Assembly (NCBI RefSeq): GCF_026210795.1
Contig: NC_089442.1
Location: 558,001 to 622,000, forward strand
Length of the DNA: 64,000 bases
DNA from: Rhizophagus irregularis
Lineage: Eukaryota; Glomeromycota; Glomeromycetes; Glomerales; Glomeraceae
Reading direction: 5' to 3'
The notes beneath the pieces are model-generated. The model ran no database searches, was not told the DNA's origin, and saw only the letters and a program-made list of their open reading frames with translations. The translations under genes were made by a program, and so were the position numbers. Of the stretch, positions 55,932-64,000 are shown piece by piece. The first letter of the stretch is position 1. Every line of letters starts with the position of its first letter.

Positions 55932-56877
55932 TTCCTCGTGAATTTCGGGACAAGGAAATCCATGTTATGCATTCAATTGTTGAACTAATAATAGAAAACA
56001 TGTAAGCACCCGCCAGCAGAACTTAATTTTTGTAAACCTTTCATGGGAACTGTAATAATAATGTTGTAACACAACGGGCTCGTAAAATTTACTTTAATAA
56101 GAGAATTTTTTTTGCCGAAGGCTGATGTAATAAAAAAAAAGCTGAACACATGCATAATAGACGATAAATGGATAAATGAGTTAAACTCAGAGATGTGAAA
56201 GTTTTAATCTCATTCAAATAATTGGCATATAATAAAAGAAAACTCGACCACGATCAAACTTATTTTATTTTTTATTTCAATGGAGATACCCAATTTTTAC
56301 TTATCTTCATCCTTTTCGTTTATCGTTATTATTTCTATAATGCCTCTTACGTTCTTTATTTGGCTATTATATCAATGTTACTTATTTAGGTATGATTTCA
56401 TTTAACCAAAAAAAAACTGATATCATGCTTAATATAACATCGTATCATATTCTTTACAGTAATATTCAGAAGCGGAATTCATCACTGCTCATTATTGAAT
56501 GGGGGGATGAGGATATACTTCTCCAAAGGAATATTCAGAGAACTACCGTAATAGCTTGTATGTCTAAGATGTTTGTAACAATAATCCTAACAATTGTCCT
56601 TTAAAAAAAGTTTTCTAATATTTTTTTTTTTTTCACTTTCCCTTTTTAATCAGTTATTCGTGAATTTCCGGGTTATTCTCAACTTGTTCAAAACCAGTCA
56701 GACTCTATTTTCTATTTTATCGACACTCCTAGTACTCAAGCATCCTGTATAGTTGATAATATTGTGTTAGCGCTAAAAAGGAAATATCACCAAGTAAATA
56801 TGGTTTCATTTGGTAGGGTATACATTTCCAAAGAGGAAAATCTCTTTAGAGCTAATGAAATTTTAAATGTTTTCTAA
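55932..56877 (+). CDS. 3' part of an unrecognised multi-exon gene
   Basis: Three exons fit in phase. 55932-56001 (acceptor TTTTGTGCAG, donor GTAAGC) encodes PREFRDKEIHVMHSIVELII. 56460-56557 (acceptor TTTACAG, donor GTATGT) encodes INIQKRNSSLLIIEWGDEDI and more. 56654-56877 (acceptor AATCAG) encodes FIREFPGYSQLVQNQSDSIF and a C-terminus ending RANEILNVF before TAA 56875. Phases 2 then 1 match at both junctions, and each exon is open only in this frame, which supports a real gene. The first exon(s) were not found: an ATG frame at 55865-55887 does not join in phase. REF occurs in both the first and last exon (PREFRD, IREFPG). No known family recognised. Confidence 0.45.
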
Positions 56878-57174
56878 GAAGAATTAAAGTAGAATTGGTT
56901 AAATTATTTTTTTTATTTATTTTTTTTTTAAAAAAATTCATAATTTAGTACAATCCATATTTTATTTTATTTTTTAATATTTTGATAAAATCCAATAGAA
57001 TACTAACCGTTTCTTAACAGTTGTTTCATTTTTAATTGCGATTTGTTCTTGCAAACACAAAACGAGATATGAGAGAATCAAAAAAGTTTGGGAATCGAAT
57101 AATCACAAATTTCGACCATTTTTTAAAATGGCAATATTTTTTTCGATCGTTCAATTTATCAACTTTATAAAGAA
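56878..57174. other. A/T-rich spacer between unknown gene and inverted repeat
   Basis: Homopolymer runs only; nothing recognised. Confidence 0.5.
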
Positions 57175-58578
57175 AATATATTTAATTTATAGCCGAGATT
57201 TTCAAAAGCTTCAATAAAAATTATGATTTGATAAAAAATTGATGCAAATATTTATTTATATATAAGATTATTTATTTTAATATAAACATGTTAAAATAAA
57301 GAAATCATCAAATTTAAATTCAAATCATCCCACTTCTTTACTAAATAATATATAGGTAATTTTGTTTATCTACCCGCCTCAATTTGGTTCCTCTAAATAA
57401 ATCTCTACCACTTATTCAAAGTATATTATATCTATTATTGTGATCTAATCGTTAATATATTGTAAATTACTAACTATTTAACCCATTTTAAATATTTTTT
57501 TTTCCTAGTTGAAACGCTAAAAAAATTGTACTTCCAAAATCAAAATGTTATATTATTTTGAGTTCATTATATACTATCCCCATTAATCAATCTACAAAGA
57601 ATTCTATCTTTAAACTTATTTACCAATCACTAGTTCGTTAGTTCAAAATATCTTTCCATATGGTATCCATCCATGACAGTTTTGATTATAAAAGATGAAA
57701 ACTCTGTTCAAAAAGGATGAAATAACATAAAGGCTTTCAGATCATGGAATTATAAGAATATAAGCTATATGTAAAAAATAAGAGAAGTTAAATAAAAATG
57801 ATATTGAATGAGTTAAATGATACAATCTCTTAAGAAAAAAATTAGCATCATGAAATAAACATCTTACTTATGCTCATATAGATGACTCTATTGAACTAAA
57901 ATGATTCAGCCAACATCTGCTCTCCTCATCCAACCTATTCGTTAGCAGGAACGGGTCTCAGTTTAAATCAAATAGATCCGACTGACAAATCGGATGACGG
58001 ATCCATCCTCGGATGAGGCGAACGATGATAATTTGATAAATAATAATATTTTACGATTAAGATCATAATAATCTGTTTCATCCGATCAAATTTAAGGTGT
58101 AAATATTAAGTATACCAGCTCTATGATCAAGAAATATTTTAATTAGCAACCCACTTTTTGTATACCTTCGTTATCATATTCCTTTTAATACATTCATTCA
58201 AACTTACCGTTCTATGACTATTTCTTAGATCTATTCCAAATATTGCAACGATAAAGCCCACATACAGTATATAAATTTCTATAAATCACGTTGATTATTT
58301 TTTCCTGATGCAGGGCGTAATTCTCTGCCGTTAAATTAGATATAGTTGCCACAAAAGAGGGACCATGGTGTACAGTATACCTGACATTAAATTTAAAACT
58401 TTAATTCTCAAATCGGGAATAGTAAAACGGATTGCCCACTCATTTGTCCAAATATTAAATATTTTTATTTTAAATATCGCATGAACAATAGAACAACAGT
58501 AAAATATATTTTGAATTTCTTAAGGACATACAGTATCAGACTTTTGAAGTCGCCTACAGTATCATGTTAATGAATATA
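57175..58578 (+). repeat. Left arm of a large inverted repeat
   Basis: Read in reverse complement this stretch matches 59715-61930 over its whole length, with indels. Landmarks: AATCTCGGCTATAAATTAAA / AATCTCGACTATAAATTAAA at the outer end, CCTAGTTGAAACGCTAAA, CCAACATCTGCTCTCCTCAT, CATCCGATTTGTCAG (reverse), CTTGATCATAGAGCTG (reverse), and TACTGTAGGCGACTTCAAA / TACTGCAGGCGGCTTCAAA at the inner end. No open frame or protein motif was recognised in it. Confidence 0.8.
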
Positions 58579-59714
58579 TTAAATATAAATTAAAAAAAAA
58601 TTAAGAATAACAACCGGAAAAATAAAAAAAAAGGATCATATAATAAATCTAATTGACCATTACAAACCCTGATAAAAATACTGGAACAGTCGTTTCTGTT
58701 TTCCTCACCGAAATACGTATCGTAGAATTCTTTTACTTATCTAATAATATTTTATTCAACTCTTTTTTAAAAATTAGGAGAATCTACGATTGTACAGTCA
58801 ACTCTCTCTAAGTGCACGTATTATATATTTTTTCTCTAAATGCACCCTCTTACTCAGTCTCAAGTATATTATTTCTAAATGCACACACTCTCTAAATGCA
58901 CGTTTTTTCAAATTTTCATTATGGTCCAAGGGGGGTGCACTTAGAGATAGTTGTATCTAAGACTTTTTTAAAAAAAATCAGAATTTGAAGAGTTCAAAAA
59001 TAGAAAATAGATATCATTTAAAGAATATATGAATTTTCGTTGATTTGAATCTTTAAACCTTTTTAGTCATTTATAAATGTATCGTGGCGAAAAAAAAGAT
59101 TAAATTGATCTAGAATGTAACACAAAATCAATAAAATCGGAAGATCTTTTTTTTTTTTTTTTTGAAGTAAATATCAAAAAAAACGTTAATCGTTCTTCAT
59201 TTTATCAATTCATATTAAGAGTATCACAATGATAAAAAATAGTTCAAATAGCAATTTTCAATTTCTGCAATATTATTATACCGAAGAAACGCCTTAAACA
59301 CAAAAAGGTATTCATATCCAATATGTCTTCTTCTATAACGCTTCCAGATTCGATGTCATTTTCTCATTTCTTTATTTCGAGAACTTTTACTCAATTTATC
59401 CAATAGTCATGGATACTGTACATATGGAAAAGTATTCCCAAACATCTAGTACTTAAAGAAAATCAATACGAGAATTGAAAACATATTCAACATCATCAGC
59501 GTAATCAGATGTATAGATATCAAAAAATAATGGTGATAAAAATACCCTTAATTCTACTAACATCCCATAGTATCGATCAGTAAACTGAAAGAATTCTGGT
59601 GGCGTATATTTTGGCGAGAAAAATGAGAAAGGTTGTGTCAATATTATCAAGGTTCGTAACGGTTAATGAAACTGATTACATTATTTTTCAATTTAAATTA
59701 ACATGTTAGTAATT
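58579..59714. other. Loop of the inverted repeat
   Basis: Unpaired spacer of about 1.1 kb. It holds the MITE at 58795-58953 and a 65-codon minus-strand frame at 59453-59650 (MIILTQPFSFFSPKYTPPEF...) without recognisable motif. A T-run lies near 59146-59163. Confidence 0.6.
58795..58953. mobile_element. 159-bp Tc1/mariner-type MITE
   Basis: The left end CAGTCAACTCTCTCTAAGTG then CAC and the right end GTGCACTTAGAGATAGTTG are inverted copies over about 19 bases. TA lies directly outside each end (58793-58794 and 58954-58955), the expected target duplication. Internally the CTCTAAATGCAC word recurs three times. No coding capacity. Confidence 0.75.
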
Positions 59715-61930
59715 AACATAATACTGCAGGCGGCTTCAAAAAACTGGTACCGTATATCTCTCAGGAAATTAAAAGATAATCGTTGTTCCATTGCACAGGC
59801 AAGGATATTTAATATAAAATATTTAATATTTGAATTTTCCCGATTTTGAGAATTAAAAAAATTTTAATTTAATGTTTATTAGGTACACCTCGACTGAAAT
59901 TTATTATAACCAGTTACATATTATAGTCCTTCTTTCGTGGCAACCAAATCTAATACGTTATCATTTGACGGTAGAGGTTTACGTCCTATATCAGGAAAAA
60001 ATAATCAACGTGATATATGGTGCAATTATATAATTTATACAATGTGGCGGCTTTAAAGTTGCAATATTTGGGGTTAACTAGATCTAAGAAATAATTGTGG
60101 AACGGTAAGTTTGAATGAATGTATTAAAAAAAATATGATAATGGAGATAGTTGCTAATTAAAATATTTCTTGATCATAGAGCTGTTAGTATTTACACCTT
60201 AAAATTGATCGTATGATGATCTTAATCGTAAAATATTATCATTAATCAAATTATGATCATTCGCCATCCGATTTGTCAGATCGGATTTTCTACAAACCCA
60301 GGAAACTCCTTGAAATCAATCGACGTATTCTGGATCCGAGGAAGTGGTAAACATTACAAAAGATAACCATTCAATCAATAAACCCATAGATAGGTCTAGG
60401 AGAATGGAGGAAAACTTATCGTAGATGGGATACAAAGACTTCATTAAAGCCATCATTGAAAGTGATTGAAGTATATAGTAATGATATTAACGCAGTTTTG
60501 TGCGGAGAATCTTCGAAAGGATTTAGAAGTAAAACCATATAATAAGCGCGTCAATTCAATCAGTTTCGGGGATGGAAGAAATTCCAATTAAATAATAATT
60601 GGAATTATGGAAAAAAATAGCGGCTCGCGATAAAAGATGAGATTTCTGAGGAACTGGACTGGATTTCGACTTTTGAACCAACGCACCTAGAGTTCTAGAG
60701 TGGTCAAATGCAGAGTTTAATAACGTAGATTTAGTTTATTTTATTTAGGAACACTAATTTTTTATTTTTTGTAGGTAAAGTAGGGTTATGTCTATTTTAC
60801 CGTGGAAAAGGGTATGGTCAAGTGGAGAATTTTTGTCTGGTATCGAATACGTTTCCGTGAACGGAAATTAACGTGACTTTACTTTTCTAGATAGAAGATT
60901 TATTAGATTTTAGTTTTCTTTATTTCAAGTGTTATAGTGTTTTTAGTAAAGTTTAGTTAGCCTATTAGATTAGATCTTTTTTGTTATAGGGTCATATCAT
61001 ATTTGTATGTATGCCTCTAAGTGTTTCTATTTGTAATTGTTAGTACTTTTAACTAGTTACTTTAATTAATGAAAAAATGCGTTACAAAAAAAGAAACATT
61101 TGTCAGACGGATCTATTTGATTTACCTGATGAGCAAGCTGCGTCCAGATCCCGCTAACGAATAGGTTGGATGAGGGGTAAGAACAAGATGTTGGCTGAAT
61201 CTTCTTAGTTCAATGATTCATCTATATGAGAATGTAAGATGTTTATTTTATGATTTAAATTTTTTCTTAAAAATCATTTTTATTTATATAAATTCACTAT
61301 AACTTATATTCCTATAATTTCATTATCTGGAAACCTTTATACTTTTTCATCCTTTTTGAATAGAGCTCTCAACTTTTATAATCACAACTGTGATACCATG
61401 GGTAGCACTTTGAACGAATGAACTAAAAGAGTTAAACAAGTGATTGGTTAGAATTCTAATGATTAATAGGGATAATAGGTAGTGAATTCAAATAATATAA
61501 CATTTTGATTGTGAAAGTATAATTTTAGCGCTTCAACTAGGAAAAAAAATATATTTAATATAGGTTAAATAGTTAGTAATTTTATAATATATTAATAATT
61601 AGATCACAATAATATACCTTGGTGTTCAAGAAGTGATAGAGATTTATTTAAAGGAGCCAAAATGAGGCGGGTAGATAAGCAAAATTTCCTGTATTAATTA
61701 GTAAAAAGGTGTGGTGACTTGAATTTAAGTTAATGATTTCTTTTATTTTAACGTGATTTTATACGAAAATAAATAATTTATATATTTGCATTAATTTCTC
61801 TATTTATCAAATATCAACTTTTTTATTATTTACGTGGACTGTGTGAATTTAAAATAATAATTAAAGAATTCATGACACAAATTGCTTTGAATCTCTTGAA
61901 AATCTCGACTATAAATTAAATATATTTGTT
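59715..61930 (-). repeat. Right arm of the large inverted repeat
   Basis: Inverted counterpart of 57175-58578, with many substitutions and small indels. It is about 0.8 kb longer because of the retroposon at 60286-61097. Removing that insert leaves about 1.4 kb, equal to the left arm. Confidence 0.8.
60286..61097 (+). mobile_element. ~0.8 kb retroposed sequence with A-rich tail and target duplication
   Basis: The left arm gives the empty-site sequence (ATTTGTCAGTCGGATCTATT). In the right arm this word is split and duplicated: ATTTGTCAGATCGGAT at 60271-60286 and ATTTGTCAGACGGAT at 61098-61112. The insert ends AATGCGTTACAAAAAAAGAA then AC, an A-rich tail on the plus strand, and starts TTTCTACAAACCCAGG. 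This is the pattern of target-primed reverse transcription. A short frame near 60390-60530 (GEWRKTYRRWDTKTSLKPSL) is open but unrecognised, so it may be a truncated LINE 3' end or a processed transcript. Confidence 0.6.
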
Positions 61931-62645
61931 TAAACATCATGAAATCTTTAGGTAGATCGGTCCATGCATTATTTCAACGTGGATCCACATCGAATTTTGT
62001 GGACCGAGGAAATATTTGAACTATTCAGATTTGTGGATTTCCATGTGGATTTTAAGTAGAAAAAATTTCCTGAAGAAGGAACTAAGATATTATACACTTC
62101 TTAAAAAAAAAAAGGATCGAATAGAAACCTTGCAGAGTTTTCTAAAATATTTTTTAAAAATAAAATAAAACATAGGTTATACTTAAAAATTAAATTATTA
62201 TTAGTACCTTTTTTTTAAAAAAAAAAATTTTTCGTAATTAAGTCCGATTTTACTTCGATCCATCTTTTCGTTTAATTTTGCAGAATAATCAAAATAATGT
62301 TTTATTGGATTTTTTTTACAAAAAAAACAATTAAATTAGTTACACCTTAATTGTAATTCATTTAGACCGGAAACTACAGCCAAATGCATCAGCATCATTA
62401 TTAAACTTATGTGCATCATTATTAAAAAATCTAACTGCATTTAGTTAAATTCGAATGTTAATGTTCTGCGTATAAAACAAGCTCATAAAATCGATTTGTG
62501 TTTTGTAAATTTCTTATGAAAATTTACGTGAATTTGTGTAAACTTACATAGGATTACACCAACATCGCAGAGCTACGAATTTTTACATCTAAGATAATTT
62601 CCGGTGAAATCATCATTACAAATACTGTAATTCCTTTCTTTGAAC
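61931..62645. other. Upstream region of the terminal kinase gene
   Basis: 61970-62060 has GTGGATCCACAT...GATTTCCATGTGGATT words that can pair imperfectly. The remainder is A/T-rich. The ATG of the kinase at 62646 follows a leader with ATCATCATTACAAATACTG. No other gene. Confidence 0.45.
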
Positions 62646-64000
62646 ATGAGTGAATTTGATGAAATTATATTATGTTCTGATTGTAATCAACCTGAAACTG
62701 GGGTTAAATGGTGTCGAAGTTGCAATTCTAAGCGGTTTCGACAAGATTTCAGTAAATGGACTAGTGGAAATAATTTTGTAGATAAGTTTATACAAGACGC
62801 TCAATCAAAAGCAAGAAACCATTTGGAAGTTATAGAATGGATTCCATATAATCGTTTAAGGAATATACAATATCTTGCTAAAGGTGGATTTAGTATAATT
62901 TATAAGGCCGTTTTGTTAGATGGATTTATCAATAAATGGGATAAAGAAAATAAACAATGGGAGAGATATTATAATGAAATTAAGGATGAAGATTACGAAG
63001 ATGCGAAAAAAGGTAACATTGAGTCACCTCTTAATGAAAATGAAAAACATGGATATAATATTGTATTAAAAAGAATAAATAATTCCTCAAATATCAATGA
63101 TGATTTTTTAAATGAGGTAAATAATTTTATAAATAGATAGATTATTTTATTTATTAATAAATACAAATTAACATATTTATTTTCGTTGATTTAGTTGAAA
63201 AATTATTTGAATTTTGTACGTTCAACAGACAATAATAAACTTCTTTCGATTAAATTACATGGAATTACTCGAGTCCCAGAATCAGATTATATGATTGTAA
63301 TGGAACATATGGAACTTGGTAGTTTAAAATCCAATTTAATGGTAAAAAGATGCAACCCAATTGATAAATATTATAATTTATACTTTATAGCACAATCACT
63401 TTCAAAATTACATAATTGTAATTTGATTCATGGTGATCTCCATAGTGGTAATTTACTTTTGTCAAATAATTTAATTGCTTATATAAGTGATTTTGGATTA
63501 AGTAAACCAGTAGATAAACCTACTAAGCCAAATGTAATTTATGGAGTACTCCCTTATATTGCTCCAGAAGTATTACGTGGTAGACCATATACAAAAGCTG
63601 CGGACATATATTCCTTCGGTATTATTATGTGGGAAATGACTTCTGGAATTCCTGCTTTTAATAAAATGCCTCATGATCTTGATCTTGCCTTAAAGATTTG
63701 TCAAGGATTACGACCAGAACTTGTTGAAGTTCCAAAGATTTTTGATGCTAAAAATGTTCAAAAAAAATATGAAGACACAGAAGCTGAATACATAGAATTG
63801 ATGAAAAAATGTTGGGATTCTAATCCCGATAAAAGACCGAAAGCTGAAAAATTATATGAAAATTTTCGTAAATGGTTTGGAATTATTCCTAATACATCCA
63901 TACCAGGTTAATATTAAAATCATTTTAAGAATAATATGTTTGTTAATTTGTTAATAATTTATTTTCTTTTTTTCTATTATAGAAAATGAAACTTTTATCG
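62646..64000 (+). CDS. TKL-type protein kinase with N-terminal Zn-ribbon (3' end outside the window)
   Basis: Exon 1 62646-63116, exon 2 63195-63906, exon 3 starts 63983 and leaves the window. Junctions are phase 0 (GAG|GTAAAT ... GATTTAG) and phase 1 (CCAG|GTTAAT ... TTATAG). Zn-ribbon CSDCNQ...WCRSCN, WTSGN, AKGGFSIIYKA glycine loop, then an insertion of about 30 acidic residues (starting YYNEIKDEDYEDAKKG) before IVLKRI with the beta3 lysine. Catalytic loop IHGDLHSGN (HRD Arg to Gly, Asp kept), ISDFGLSKP with true DFG, YIAPEVLRGRPYTKAADIYS, and CWDSNPDKRPKA. It should be an active kinase in signalling. Without splicing the frame would stop at 63909; the pseudogene at 54 kb shows the expected third exon. 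ATG 62646 is the first ATG before CSDC. Confidence 0.9.

Overview
The window is very AT-rich eukaryotic DNA with short (about 60-100 nt) GT-AG introns. Its genes are those typical of arbuscular mycorrhizal fungi: tyrosine-kinase-like (TKL) protein kinases with an N-terminal CxxC...WCxxC...WTSGN module, and Sel1-repeat proteins. The rest is largely degraded transposon sequence. The best guess is a Rhizophagus-like Glomeromycotina nuclear genome. This rests on gene style and composition, since no database search was possible.

Layout. 0.9-6.8 kb (minus): one TKL kinase locus in which a symmetric phase-0 exon (kinase strands beta4-beta5, then a Zn-ribbon, then a kinase N-lobe up to helix C) is repeated eight times between the first exon and the catalytic exon. 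7.0-10.3 kb: a GTACAT palindrome, a nine-copy 60-nt minisatellite, and a 2.2 kb foldback element with TA-flanked inverted ends. A 227-bp poly(A)-tailed retroposon sits in the foldback between perfect 17-bp target duplications. 14.1-16.2 kb (minus): an intact five-exon UDP-glycosyltransferase. 19.8-21.0 kb: a decayed, intron-containing histone H4 gene and a small two-exon gene with two in-frame TGA codons. 22.2-23.5 kb (minus): an intact Sel1-repeat protein. 24.4-39 kb: a transposon graveyard with hAT, LINE reverse transcriptase and SWIM-finger relics. 42.0-43.3 kb (plus): an intact TKL kinase. 44.8-46.6 kb (minus): a decayed kinase-Sel1 fusion whose catalytic Asp has become Asn. 47.4-48.1 kb (minus): a Tc1/mariner transposase relic. 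54.0-55.6 kb: a kinase pseudogene split by a 484-bp MITE. 55.9-56.9 kb: a phase-consistent three-exon gene fragment of unknown function. 57.2-61.9 kb: a large inverted repeat with a 0.8 kb retroposon in one arm and a Tc1-type MITE in the loop. 62.6 kb to the end (plus): an intact TKL kinase that runs off the window and is the closest relative of the 54 kb pseudogene.

The most unusual object is the exon array at 0.9-6.8 kb. All splice junctions are phase 0, so joining the first exon directly to the last gives a canonical kinase, while including any intact internal exon adds one Zn-ribbon/N-lobe module in frame. The kinases, the Sel1 protein and the kinase-Sel1 fusion belong to lineage-expanded signalling families. 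The UGT is probably a separate ER-membrane enzyme.
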